Part shown: piece by piece, positions 10,720-23,300 of the stretch
How the letters are laid out: each line of letters opens with the position of its first letter
Position numbering within the stretch: the stretch's first letter is position 1
Assembly: GCA_015178975.1 (NCBI GenBank)
Contig: WHVD01000210.1
Span: 1 to 64,000, forward strand
Direction: 5' to 3'
Source: Hysterangium stoloniferum
Taxonomy: Eukaryota; Basidiomycota; Agaricomycetes; Hysterangiales; Hysterangiaceae
DNA length: 64,000 nucleotides
The notes under the pieces: model-generated
Told to the model about the DNA's origin: nothing
The model's input: only the letters and a program-made list of their open reading frames with translations
The model's database searches: none
Translations under genes and position numbers: made by a program

Positions 10720-13261
10720 TCACACATCCACCTCATTTATCCTTCGTTTCCTTCCAAGTGCATGTTCCATTGGCCCCAACACATTTCTGTTCTCACCAGA
10801 TGAAATGTACTTCGCCCTGAACATGTCCACATTCAAGGTTGCAAGAGGAACTGGGCCAAGTTCAGAGAGAGCGGTCTTGACCGATTGTGCCTCCAAGTTA
10901 AGATTAGCAGCAAGTGGATAACCAGCAAGAAAACGAAGGATTTTGTATTTTTGTAATGTGTCCATGAGCCTTTGTCGCTGGAGCTGTGGCTGCAATACCA
11001 TGTCATATGAGCAAAGATAACCAATAAATATCACAAACAAACCTGTTGCTTAAACCAATGGGTAGGATTCAGAGAATGTAAAGCCCTGACAATAGTATCT
11101 GCACTCAATTCATTTTGGTTACCTCTCAGATAAGACTTTGCCTGGCACATAAAAAAAATCCCGTTCTGACCCCTGACAAGCATGTCTGGTCCAAATAGAT
11201 GACATGTCACCAATACTGTTGAAGCAGTAGGAGATCCTTCAATCCATCCTATAATCTCTTCAATTGTTTCCACGTAATCCACCACACCCAGAGCTGGGTT
11301 CATCGGTGAATTTCCCAAAACGTCCACTCGTACTTCTTTTCCGTTAAGGCGAGCAACAATATGTGTCTTGTCATCTGCTCATACAGGGGCAATACCGTGG
11401 AAGCTGAAAATGGAGCTTAATGGGGTAGAGTCGCAGAAAGTTCGAAGCAAGTATAGAATCACAAGCTCTTCAAATCCGTACCCACGCGAATGCTGATGGG
11501 CCAGCTGGCATCGGAGATTTGCCTCCAAACAGAGATCCTTTTGAGTTTCAAGCCACTTGACTATGGACAGAAATGCAAGTGGCTCCATGATTTCACCATG
11601 ATGATTTTCATGATTTTTGCGAAGACGAGCTATGCCGTACTCGACAAGCTTTTGTGTTAACGGTCCGAATGTAGGAGTTGAACCCTTAGTCAAGTGGGAC
11701 TGGACTATCGCTGCCACTTCCTGGATCCCTTCCGGACCTAATCTATGGTCAGATGGGGAAAGGAGAGAGATGGAAGAAACTTACTCTCTCGAAGTTTTTC
11801 CCAATCAAAGCTGCGCACCTTGGGGTTCGATATGAACCATGTCCTCCTTGAGGATGAAGGATTTACTGGCACCACTGTCACCGGGGGGACATAAGGCATA
11901 TTTTTCGATATATTGATTTAGTAATGTGTGGGGCAATTGCAGCCCATTGGCCAAGAGTAATTCCACAAAAGATATAAGGAACCGATATCTTCACCCATCA
12001 GCCTTAGGGTTGCTTACAAAACATATAACACTTACCGACCGGGAAGATATTCCCTGATTCGCTGTTGAAGAAACTTGCCCGACTCAGATTCCAGAAAAGA
12101 AGGAGGTATGTACTGTCGAAGGGTCGCATCCAATTTCAGCGGGTCGTCCAACATCCCGAGCTCTACGAACGTCTCGAATTGCCCAGGAGGTTTTCCCACA
12201 CTGGAACTTAAGACGTCTTCCACTTGCTCTAGGGACAACCCTGTGCCTGAGACGATAACCTTGACCGAGGAACGCAAAAAGCCCGTAACTATTTCGCGGA
12301 GAACAGATCGGAATATGTTGGGGCTAGTCGATGACACAAAAGAATACTGATATAGTCGCGCCGCATACTGTGCCTCGTCCAGTGCAATTATGAATTCTGA
12401 CTTTGGAAAATACGTTGCATGAATCGTGTCAAGGCCAGAAATCAATGCCCTCAGAACCTCATCCGAGGCAACATTTAAGCAGTTCTTTATCCGAACAAAT
12501 GGATGGAGTGTTTGGAGCCCAGGCAGACAATTCGATAGCTGGAACAGCAACCACATCTGCCGGTGCTCTGGCCGTAAGCTCCCATCACGGTCTATAACCA
12601 GCTGGAGAAACGATTGGAACACCACTACTCGTGAAGCCAAAACCTTCTGGATCACTCTTTTGGAAATCTTAATGTTGGAGTTGCTTATCTTGTACCGTAT
12701 TTGTTCTTCAAAGGGCCTGAGGTCATTCTCCCAGTCTTTGTAGCATCGGATATCATCTAAGGCCTCTTGTAAATCTTTCACCCCAACCCCATTGCTATCC
12801 TGAACAGACACAAAGTAAAATCCCCAGTACTTTGTGAGGCCTTCCAATATACGCCGGGTTTTACCCGATCCGGAGGTATTTCAAATGAAACTACAAGTTC
12901 ATAATGAGAATCACTCAAAAACAAATAAGTATGGCCCAGTACATGTGTTTCTTAATCCCAAATATCTTCTCAATAACATAATCATCATCGCGAGAATGGA
13001 GGTTGTGATACAGAAGACTTGGCGATTCGTTTGGATATGCCGGGATTCCAAGCTCTCGGAAAAACTCGAGAATCCTCGGGTCTTTGATGAAGGGGGAAGG
13101 ATTCCATTTAGGTATTTCAGGATTTTCCAAGAAACTTTCAATTTGGGGAAGAATAGACTTCATCACCTCGTCGATCTCAGGCTGCAGTTGCCCTATCTCC
13201 AGCACCTGGTCTGGAGGTGTAACTATCCTTATATTTCTGTCAAGCATTGTTGAAGGGATCC
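10720..13261 (-). pseudogene. P-loop NTPase with PD-(D/E)XK-like nuclease domain
   Basis: A multi-exon minus-strand gene. An N-terminal exon (12943-13261; FFRELGIPAYPNESPSLLYH) is followed by a Walker A, NTSGSGKTR (about 12850-12880), and an NTPase segment with EFIIALDEAQ and KVIVSGTGLSLEQVED down to 12036 (donor gtaagt). Further exons hold FDWEKLRE (near 11790) and, after an intron of about 47 bp, SRGYGFEELVILYLL, GPDMLVR and FFMCQAKSYL: an E, D, QxK pattern typical of PD-(D/E)XK nucleases. A 53-bp intron (10990-11042) leads to the last exon. This arrangement recalls basidiomycete Crinkler/REase-type proteins (inference). Two TGA codons break it, at 12881-12883 just before the P-loop and at 11379-11381, each one C-to-T change from CGA (Arg). 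One junction near 11.9-12.0 kb is unresolved. Confidence 0.65.
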
Positions 13262-13586
13262 CTACATGCAATAAAAACATCACCCAACAAAACAGGCATA
13301 TTTCTGTGATCGGGCTTACTTTTGTTGGTATATAGACCAGGTTTGACCATCTCTAATAGCAGTGCCAGGCTGATGAGGACAAATGGCACCAGAGTAATAC
13401 ACTAGAAACTTACCAAGCATTGTTGAAGGGATCATTACATGCCAGAAAAAATATCACCCAACAAAACAAGCATATTTCTGTGATCAGGCTTACTTTTGTC
13501 AGTATATGGACCAGGTTGGAGTATCTCTAATAGCAGTGCCAGGCCGATGAGGACAAATGGCGCCAGAGTAATACACTAGAAACTTA
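13241..13586 (+). repeat. 173-bp tandem duplication (two copies)
   Basis: CAAGCATTGTTGAAGGG recurs at 13241 and 13414, and the following about 160 bp, including CAAACAGGCATATTTCTGTG-like and GGACAAATGGCRCCAGAGTA-like blocks, are about 93% alike. The duplication spans the 5' intron/exon boundary of the minus-strand gene and repeats a potential donor (gtaagtttctag) and acceptor (tgtag). Confidence 0.85.
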
Positions 13587-13590
13587 CCAA

Positions 13591-13800
13591 GACTCCGAAT
13601 CTCTGAAAATGATTCTTTTTGTAAACATTCGCCCAATAAGTCAAAGAGTTCTCAACGATACACTTGCGAACATAGACACGATCGGTTAGGCCTGGCAGCA
13701 GAGGTGGATTGGCCGTTTCAGCAATTTGAGACAGAAGGGTGATGGTAAATTCTAACCCAAACTTATGTGCAATATAGGCAGCTTCAGCGGTAAAGTTGCC
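13591..13800 (-). CDS. Exon-like fragment, function unknown
   Basis: The minus strand is open and protein-like through FGLEFTITLLSQIAETANPP, LLPGLTDRVYVRKC and VENSLTYWANVYKKN, ending at a good donor (gtaagtttc) near 13590. It may be the 5' exon of the P-loop gene next to it or belong to a different gene. Its upstream end runs directly into the 72-bp palindromic array: the residues preceding FGLEF correspond to half a repeat unit. I do not recognise a domain. Partial. Confidence 0.4.
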
Positions 13801-14720
13801 TGTGAAAGGGTGTTCATCCAGTTGGCAGCTTCGGGGCTAAAGTTGCCTGTGCATGGGTGTTCATCCTAGATGAACACCTGCATATGCGCAACACAGGCAG
13901 CTTCGGCGCTAAAGTTGCCTGTGCACAGGTGTTCATCCTGGATGAACACCTGCATATGAGCAATACAGGCAGCTTTGGCGCTAAAGTTGCCTGTGCAAGA
14001 GTGTTCATCCTGGATGAACAGCTGCATATGCACAACACAGGCAGCTTCAGCGCTAAAGTTGCCTGTGCAAGGGTGTTCGTCCTGGATGAACAGCTGCATA
14101 CATGCAATACAGGCAGCTTCGGCGCTAAAGTTGCCTGTGCACAGGTGTTCATCCTGGATGAACACCTGCATATGCGCAATACAGGCAGCTTCAGTGCTAA
14201 AGTTGCCTGTGCAAGGGTGTTCATCCTGGATGAACACCTGCATATGCACAACACAGGCAGCTTCAGCGCTAAAGTTGCCTGTGCAAGAGTGTTCATCCTG
14301 GATGAACAGCTGCATATGCACAACACAGGCAGCTTCAGTGCTAAAGTTGCCTGTGCAAGGGTGTTCGTCCTGGATGAACAGCTGCATACATGCAATACAG
14401 GCAGCTTCGGCGCTAAAGTTGCCTGTGCACAGGTGTTCATCCTGGATGAACACCTGCATATGCGCAATACAGGCAGCTTCAGCGCTAAAGTTGCCTGTGC
14501 AAGGGTGTTCATCCTGGATGAACAGCTGCATATGCACAACACAGGCAGCTTCAGCGCTAAAGTTGCCTGTGCAAGGGTGTTCGTCCTGGATGAACAGCTG
14601 CATACATGCAATACAGGCAGCTTCGGCGCTAAAGTTGCCTGTGCACAGGTGTTCATCCTAGATGAACACCTGCATACATGCAACTTTCGCCCTAGAGTAA
14701 AAGTTGCATGCACACAGCTG
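13790..14720 (+). repeat. Capped palindromic 72-bp minisatellite, array 1 (about 12 units)
   Basis: Each 72-bp unit has two palindromes. P1 has arms CAGGTGTTCATCC and GGATGAACACCTG around one T. P2 is an imperfect 26-bp palindrome centred on GCGC, running AGGCAGCTTCGGC then GCTAAAGTTGCCT. Spacers are about 14 bp (CATATGCGCAATAC) and 5 bp (GTGCA). The period was measured from TCATCCT at 13861 and 13933. As 72 is divisible by three and the unit is nearly its own reverse complement, four long frames are open on both strands (up to 318 codons). I read these as repeat artefacts. The right end passes into the cap at 14721. Confidence 0.9.
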
Positions 14721-14835
14721 TTCATCCTGGTCCCTAGATGCCCTACTCTATGTAAAATGGATCTGGTCCCTAGATGTTACACCCTATGTAAAATGGATCT
14801 GGTCCCTAGATGAACCCTACCAGACCCATATAACC
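14721..14835 (+). repeat. Conserved cap of array 1
   Basis: From CTGGTCCCTAGATGCCCTAC to ACCAGACCCATATAACC. It contains 36-bp internal repeats (CTATGTAAAATGGATCTGGT, CCCTAGATG). The same module closes array 4 (48761-48875) in this orientation and, reverse-complemented, arrays 2 (25398-25505) and 3 (40511-40620). Similarity ends at ATATAACC in all four. Beyond it lies telomere-like CCCTAAACCCTAAAACC here, unrelated sequence elsewhere. Confidence 0.85.
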
Positions 14836-14939
14836 CTAAACCCTAAAACCAAATATTATGTTATCAGAACAATGACATTTTAAACTCTTGAGCCAAAGTT
14901 AAAGGATCCAGTCCTCTACTATTTGACTAATTTCCAAGG

Positions 14940-17900
14940 TTAAACACAGAAATAAAGTGATAAAATATATGACATGTGGAAATGAAGAGCACTTTAAGAA
15001 TAAATACTCTAACTCAAAGAAAGATTCTTCATCAAAGTCCATGAAGGACAACGACAAGAAAAAAAGTGGGAAAAGTGAGGAAGCTGCTCACGTGGTATCC
15101 GATTCAAAGTCAGATGGGGCCTTCTATAGTAGGGGACAAAACTATCCCAATGTTTTGTTAATTCTGATTAAGTGGTTTATTACTGATCAGGTAAATTTCC
15201 TAAATTTGTGGGAATATTCTCAGATATACCTGAACATACTAACCCTCACATATCCAAAGATGACATAATTTGGATGGGAATTGGTATCACAGTGAATATT
15301 TAGAAATAACCAATCATTGGGACAGTTTTGTTCCCTACTCTTTTCACTGATTTTACTCTATCATAACATCCACTAAAGGAATGGAAAAATTTCAAAATAA
15401 ATCATATGACACATTAAATGTTCTAATTGATATGTGACAGTCACAGTCACATTTCAACTATTACTCTCATCATGAAAGCTATTTCTCCTCTCAAAAGAGG
15501 ATAGGCTATCTCTCTCCTCCAAAATGGACTCTCCCATAGGAATGTGGCCTCTATAATAGGTCTTAGCAAGTCTACTAATAAGTAGAATTGGTCAGGAGAT
15601 AGACATGGACAAATAAAACCACGACAGCCTGCAGGGTTGCAGCTGGGAAACCGAGGTGTTATCAGAGCCTGGACTAAGTGATGAATCAGTTACTAGTGTT
15701 GACTCCGACTTGGTTGATGAGATGTCTAGGAATCATGTCCTAAGGAAACACTGTGCCATAGAACCTGCAGAAAAAATTGTGAATGTTAACAAGGATTGTC
15801 CAACTGAGTATCCGAGGAAGGAGTTGTATAACTCCAGAACAACCAGACACATCTCTCCTTACCATGAAAGCTTTGATAACTACATCAAAATCCCTCCGAA
15901 ACCCTTTACAGTAGCAAACAAAAAGTCGTTCAATGCCATAGGAATGGGTGAGATGGGTGTTGAGGTCCCAAATGCCCTCAATGCCTCAAAGTTACAGTTG
16001 ATGGAAGTCCTGTATTCTCCAGAAGTCAGTTACACACTCATGTCAATTGGCTGACTTGACAAGCTAGGTTATGAGATGACATTTGGTGGTGGGAAATGTA
16101 TCATTTGTGGGCCTGATGGCGAGACAATTGGTGACATTCCCAGAGGCAACAAAGTGCTGTACCAAAATGTACAGAAGCCTGACACTACAAATGTTGTATA
16201 CGACAAGGTTTCCATGATAGAATTACATCACTGAATGGGGCACATTGTACCCCAGGCAGCTCGGAAGTTAGTGGAGAAAGGATTGGTCACTAGGGTGAAG
16301 CTCAATACTTCATTGGATGAGCCTACCTTTTGTGAGGCTTGTACCTACGCCAAAGCAACACAGAAATATGTTGCAAAGGAGTGTGAGGAGGAGCAGGTGA
16401 AGGAATTTGTAGAGGAAGTCCATATGGACCTCTGGGGACCATTGCTGGTTGCAACCTTGGTGGACAACATTATTATATTACATTCACGGATGACAAGACC
16501 CAGCTTACTCACATTTATCTTCTTCAGAAGAAGAGTGATGCACTAGAAGCATATAAGAACTTCGACACATGGTGTGAAACGCAGCACAGAACAAAGGTTA
16601 AGACCCTACATTCTGATTGAGGTGGTGAATACCTAGAAAAGGAGTTCACAGTTTATCTCGAGGGACGAGGTACAAAACAAAAGCTTACTGTCCATGATAC
16701 ACCGCAGCATAATGGAGTCACTGAACGACTCAACCAAACGATTGTAGAGAAAATCCGTGATATTGTACGCAAGCGGTCTTCCGAAATTTCTGTGGGGCGA
16801 GGTAGCTCGACATGTGGTTTGGTTGAAGAACAGGACGTCAACGAAAGCTCTCGACGGGATGACGCCATGGCAGGCGGCTACTGGGAAGAAGCCTGACCTG
16901 CAAGGTCTTCATAATTGGGGATGTCCAGTGTGGGTACACATAGAAGGCGGTAATAAGCTTGGTGGTCGCATTGAGGAGGGGCGGTGGATAGGGTTCGATG
17001 ACAGAAGTAAAGGTGGAAGGGTTTACTGGCCGAAAAAAAAAACGGTAACCGTCAAACGGAACTTGTGGTTCGATGAGACGAATGCATAGGCTCCAGACAT
17101 ACTCGAGGGGGAGGATGATTTCCAGATCAAGTTGCCCAGAGCCCAGGTCCAAGCCGACAATCAAATTGTCGGAAATTCGTCTACTCCCCATCCAACACAT
17201 ACAGACTCACCGTCTCCTGAAGAATCTCCACCGGAACCTGTCTTGGAACGCCCAAAGCGTGTGCGTAAACCTGCACAACGTATCAAGGACATTCTTGCTG
17301 GTGAAGCGGCGGATAAGAAACCTACCCGTGGGGTTCAGTTGCCGGATCCCGAGCCTCAAAATGAGGGGGACCAAGGTCTTCATATTGATGACAATGTGGA
17401 GTACGCCATGCTTGCAGAGATGCGAGAGGCGGAGGCAATTGAGCCGAGAATGCTTGAGGAGGCCAAGCGTCGTCCGGATTGGCCGTTGTGGGAGAAGGCA
17501 ATTGAGGAGGAGCTTCAGACGCTGAATGACGCGGGCACTTGGGAGTTGGTAGAAGCGCCTGTTGGTGCGAATATTGTTGGGTCGAAGTGGGTTTTTCGGG
17601 TGAAGAAAGACGCGGCCGGCAATGTTGTTCTTTATAAGGCGTGGCTAGTCGCACGGGGATTTTCACAAGTCCCTGGGGCAGATTACTTCGACACCTACAC
17701 TCCCGTTGCCAAGTTGGCGTCAATCCATGCTGTTCTTGCTATAGCTGCGCGCCACAACATGGAACTTGATCAGATAGATATCAAGGGTGCGTATTTGAAC
17801 GGTAAACTTACTGGTGATGAGGTGGTCTATATGCGTCAGCCTCCCGGATATTCCAAGCCGTCGTTATCATCTTTACCGCTCATTGCCCGGCTTCGGAAAA

Positions 17901-19010
17901 TCTTGTACGGTTTGAAGCAAAGCGGGCGGCGCTGGTACCACTGATTAATCCAAATTCTGGTCGACGAGATGGGTTTTACCCAGCGTGATGTCGATCAAGC
18001 CGTGTTCTTTAAACGCGAGGGAGAAAAGCTCACAGTCATCGTGGTGCATGTGGATGATTGCACAATTGCGGCGACGTCAAAAGTGTTGGTGCTTGAATTC
18101 AAAAAGGATATTCAGAAGCACGTTGCTACATTGGCTATTAGGCATCGAAGTGAAGCGGGACCGTGAAGCACGTACCCTATCGCTTTCGCAGCGCTCCTAT
18201 ATCGACGCTATCCTTCATCGATTTAATCTTGAGGATGCAAAACCGATTTCGACGCCTATGGATACCCATGTTAATCTCTCAACCTCCCTAGCCCCAGCTT
18301 CGACAGCGGATTTCCCAGCTATGCGAGACGTTCCGTATCGAGAGGCCATCAGACCCCTGATGTATGCGGCACTTGCTACGCCGGATATTGCATTTGCGGT
18401 GACGGCACTCTCAAAGTTCTCCAGAAATCCCGGTATTGAACATTGGGACGCTGTTAAATGCGTTTATCGTTATTTGAAAACTTACGGTGGTGAAGAACAA
18501 GTGTTATTTGGTTATTCGGACGCGGATGGCAGTATGGCGGAGGACCGACACGCGATTTCAGGATTCGCATTCATAATTGATGGAGGAACGATTTCGTGGT
18601 CGTCCAAACGACAAGAGATTGTGTCGCTGTCGACGATAGAAAGCGAGTACGTGGCAGCTACCCACGCTGTCAAGGAAGCGCTTTGGTTGCGCTCCCAACT
18701 GTTTGGGATCAGATATAAAACCGACCTTGAGTTCGGCATGAAGACTGATGGGAAAGATTATCAGCCGCCGCCTACGACCCTTTTCTGCGATAGCCAATCA
18801 GCGATCGCACTCAGTAAGGACTACCAGTACCACGCCCGAGCGAAGCACATTGGTGTGCGTTTTCACTTTATCCGCTGGATTATCAAAGAAGGTAGAATTC
18901 GATTGGTTTTCTGCCCAACGGAGGATATGGTAGTAGATACATTGACAAAGGCTTTACCTTCTTCGAAGGTGAAGCATTTTGCAGTGGAACTGGGCATACG
19001 CTCGGTTTGA
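14940..19010 (+). pseudogene. Ty1/copia retrotransposon pol relic
   Basis: Order of parts: a gag zinc-knuckle remnant (CGNEEHFKNK, 14990); protease/pre-integrase region (15656-16054); integrase zinc-binding and core (HMDLWGP, TFTDDKT, NGVTERLNQT); the RT (GSKWVFRVKKDAAGNV, DQIDIKGAYLNG, ILYGLKQSG); then copia RNase H (FGYSDADGSMAED, STIESEYVAATHA, FCDSQSAIALS) ending at 19010. Four TGA stops (16052-16054, 16232-16234, 16618-16620, 17942-17944) each fit CGA-to-TGA at a conserved Arg; a TAG at 17087-17089 fits CAG. Frameshifts lie near 16455 and 16770, and a short deletion near 18127 removes the stretch before LHWLLGI. Dead copy. Confidence 0.9.
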
Positions 19011-20306
19011 GGGGGAGAGTTGGAATGGCAAACACGACCACATGCCGTTCTGCAGATAGGGTTCCCAAATTGGACTCTCTAAAATTTTCTTCCATTTTGT
19101 CTTATATTTTCGTCACTTACTCCAAATGTCTCAAAACACGGTGAGATAAATATGTATCTTTTACACCTCAGACGTTGTCCTACTCTTCGAGTGTACGACG
19201 CTGAGTTTATATTATGAGCTTGTCGGGTTGCACTCGACGTCTCAAGCTTTTAGAAGTGTGTATGAGAACGACATGACGGATGACCGTGGTTTCGGTTTGG
19301 CGAGTGTGACACGGTGTGACTTCACCTTGAATTTTGTCACGAAGACGCGCGCGGCTTGAGTGACTTGGACATTCGACATGAGTCAAATGAGATGGATCAA
19401 GTGAGGAGAGAGAGAGAGAGATTCAATTTAGGTGCGTTTATGGTGCACCGTAACTATACTATCTATACATGGGCCAGCCTAGATTGTCCCTAAGAAGATT
19501 CTGCTTAAAGATAGCTAGGTGTAACGGGAGCAGACGTGGGGGTGGACTTGGAATCGGGCGGGTGACTGCCCTTGTTTTAGATGGGAAGGAGAAGACACTG
19601 GAAGTTTTCGATCAGTAGAGGGTTTCAGACCTATTAGTGTAGTCAGGGGATGTAACTTACAATTGCTAGTATAAATAGGTGAACCCCCCACTAGTTATGG
19701 GAGTCTTTGTCGAATTGGAGCATATTTGTTGGAATTATGGTCTGTTGTGTGCGAGCGTCGTTGATTCGACGTCATGGTGAGGTAATTTTGTGCGGCAGTT
19801 CCTAATTGGGACTGCCGCGCGGTTGTCACGGCACTTCCTAATTAGGAAGGAGCTGCACATACAAGTTTTTCGTCTGAACCTAGAACCCACGACATTTAGA
19901 AGTTATATTTGGTTATTTTGGACTCAAATAGGTTTATTTGATTCATTATTACTGAAGGATGACTGAAATTAATGATATGCCAAGTAAAGTAGAGTATTTA
20001 CTTGTTTTGAAAGAAGAGATGTCGGGGCATTAGCGCGGCAGCGCGACACCCTGCGCGGCACTTTCCTATAGCCCCGTCCAAAAGCGCCCATAAAGGACAC
20101 TACAGCTTTACTTTATATGACCCAGCAACTTTTGTTTATAGGAAGAGGATAGAGGTTATATATATATATATGATCTCTTAACACGCCTGTAATTTGTGTC
20201 TCTCGTCCATGAATTCAGCGCCGACTTTGATGGTTGCTACAGGCTATGCTCACTCGACTCACTGATTGATGTTGAATGTTCGCCAGCATTGAAGTTCCTA
20301 TCCGGG
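19011..20306 (+). mobile_element. Probable copia PPT and 3' LTR region; non-coding
   Basis: Immediately after the RNase H stop is a polypurine tract (GAGGGGGAGA, 19008-19017) followed by TTGGAATGGCAAACACG, a usual copia 3' LTR start. A TATA-like TATAAATAG lies near 19670. I could not find a matching 5' LTR, so the LTR end is undefined. Later there are two short hairpins near 19790-19850 (GGCAGTTCC with GGGACTGCC, and CTTCCTAATTAGGAAG) and a (TA)n tract at about 20158-20171 upstream of the next gene. Confidence 0.5.
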
Positions 20307-23300
20307 ATGAACTCTAAACTGACGGCGTCTGTCGTCGAGCAAGGGTGTCTCCAAACCAGCCAGGCGATATCCATCCAGCTCAAGCAAGATGGCCGACAAC
20401 ACGAGGTCAGTAATATACTTATAGTGTCGATGATTGATGTTCCACTTAGTGTTAATCGCTCATCATGCAGTGAAAATCCCGAAGAAACTCGATGCAAATG
20501 TAACCCCCCATCTGAGGGGAAGGGAAGAAAGTTGATCGTCTGCATTGACGGTACCTCCAATCAATTTGGAGAAAAGGTAGCTTCATATATCTTCCGGAGG
20601 TTTTACAATGTTTTACACTTGGCTCTGCAGAATACTAATGTTATCGAGCTATACAGTCAACTCGTCAAGGATGACAGAAGACAACTCACTTACTATAACA
20701 GTGGTATCGGTACTTATGCCAAACCGTCTTGGAAGTCTTGGAGTTACCTGAAACAAGTTGTTGACAACAAAATCGATTTGGCGATTGCCTGGTATGTCAA
20801 CATTGTGCCTAGTTTGTAGTCAACTAAACACCGCATCTCCAAGGAACTTTGAGAAAATTGTCATGAGTGCATACCGGTGGTTGGCCGACAATTACCGAGA
20901 TGGCGACCAGATTTATTTATTCGGTGAGGTAAAACAAATTTGGTGCATTATGACACTCACTAAATGATCCACCCATGTATGATAGGATTTTCACGCGGCG
21001 CTTATCAAGTGCGCGTTTTGGCCGGAATGATTGACAAAGTAAGGCATTACGTCGTGTTAGCCATCTTCAGATTCTACGAGATCTTGATAATGATTAGGTT
21101 GGTCTCATATACAAAGGGAATGAAGAACAGATTCCATTGTGAGATGGGTTTCCTCATATCAATCGTAGGAGACTACTGAGGTCATATTAGTGCATACGAG
21201 TTATATGCAGATCCAAAGAGCGATGGAACCACTCGACCTCGTCGTCGCTTTTCATGGCCATGGAAAATGAGGTCATCTCTCCTAGAGCCCCTGAACTTGG
21301 CAAAACGTTTCAAGGATACCTTTTCGCGAAAAGGCGTACGAGTGCATTTTATTGGGGTCTGGTACGATTCATTACCTGGTTCGTCGGACTCCCATTAATA
21401 ATGAGCCCTATGGATTGTCAGGGATACGGTCTCTTCCATCGGGATTGTGAGAGGTCGGAATCTTCCCGGCACAGTAAAATTGGATCATGTTTGTTATTTC
21501 CGCCATGCACTGGCCCTCGATGAGCGCCGAGTTAAATTCCTTCCCGAGTACGCGTGTGGTGGAGTCATGGTTGATGAAGGTAAGTCGTTGCATAACAGCA
21601 TGGATTGGTCATGACTGCTTTTCGCAGAATCATCGGAGAATCCGCCGCAACGTCCTCCGCAAAATGACCTGCTCGCTCCAACCTCTCACACCCAAAGTGA
21701 AAACCATGCCTTGCCGAAAAATACACAGCGATCGCAGAAAATTCCGCACATCAAGGAAGTGTGGTTCCCTGGAACCCACTCAGATATGTCAGTCTATGCA
21801 TCTCATTTCTTCAATATACTCCGAGATAACTCACCACGATGTGCAGAGGTGGAGGGAACGTTGTTAATGAGAAGCTAGACCGCAGACACCCTTCCTTCTT
21901 ATGGATGTCGTTTGAAGCTGTGTGGGCAGGTCTGGAACTAGACCGTTCCAATGTAACCTGGAACTGGGATGAGCTAGGCTTAATGCGTGAATCCCTGACG
22001 CTCTCTTGGCAAATTCTGGAGTATCTACTTATGAAACAACTATCCTACCAGTCAGCCGATAGTGTCACTTGGTGGTACGCACATGCCGTCAATATGAGAT
22101 GAATATACTAATATTTCCAACATACAAGGCCCCATCGTGGTCGGGGACGCAAAATACAACTTGGACAGAAGGTCCACGTCTCCTTGGGATATTGTGTAAG
22201 ACCATATTTTCCCAAGGCCCCTCTTCCTATGGACAAAGGAAGCTGGTTCGACTACGTGAGCCCTTATAAGCCAAGAGCCGAGTATGATCTCCCATTGCGA
22301 ATTGAGTTCGACGAGAAAGATCTATTCGAACTTGATATATTTGATGCCGACGCCACGGAGCACGCCCTGAAAATGATTGAAAGCGCAGCCGACTCACTGG
22401 GGGGGCTGCACCGTCTGAAATGTATCCTCAAGTCATGTTCCTAAATTTACCTATTATATCTTCCCAACGCATACTAATATATATGTTGTAGACCAAGGGC
22501 GAGAAGCTTTGTGCTCCATGGACAATGCCGGCGATCACTTGGCATTGCTCATGCCTCACCTTCCCTCAGAACATAAATCTATAATTCATCATATTGCATA
22601 TCATCCCCAGAGCATCCATCGATTCATCGATCCCTGGGATCATTTTGATAGCATAGATCGCAAAGCTGACTCATCCACAAAGTGCCTTTTGAAGATTCTC
22701 AGCAGGTGTGACGAAGCATTTTTGAAGAAACTTCTAGCCTACCGACAGGCATCGGAAGGCGAATTAAATCCATATTATTCCACTCAAGGTGACTTCCGAC
22801 ATTGGTCTCCTGCAGCACTGGAAGCTGTTTTGAAGGACGGTAAAATTGGTCAACGGACAGAAATGGTCCACGTGTTAATTCGTATGATAGATGCCGTCCG
22901 CCTTCGCCTGATGAACGCCGGCATTCTTGGGTCCGTTTTATCCCCGCTCTCCCATCAGAACAAATGGGTCCGCATGCTTGGCATCGAATTTGCAGCCCGC
23001 TTGGCTTTCGACGGTACGGTGCCTTAACATATATCGGTGATAAGCCGCTCATGTCATATAGATGAGATCCGCGATGGAGTTGACTGGGAACAATGCCTTG
23101 CGTTTCTCCAAGATGGGCTGGGAGATGACGATCGGGGGATTCGAGAGTGCTCCTGGAGGTCAGGAGCATTTATGTGTGCAAGTGGTACGCCAAGTGCATT
23201 CCGTGTCAGAGTCATCAACTAAATAATGTCAGTTGACCTGAACCGTTTCATGTTGGCATCGGGTTTCATTGAAATTGCTTTGGATAGGATACGTGTTGAG

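Noticed and set aside
13866..14813. Long open frames (245-318 codons) on both strands over the palindromic array, possibly a repeat protein
   Set aside because: The same unit opens frames in several phases on both strands, with no start context, and conservation follows the DNA palindrome instead of a codon pattern.
14836..14860. Telomeric repeat (CCCTAAACCCTAAAACC)
   Set aside because: Only two to three imperfect units, next to the array 1 cap; far too short for a telomere. Possibly chance or an interstitial remnant.
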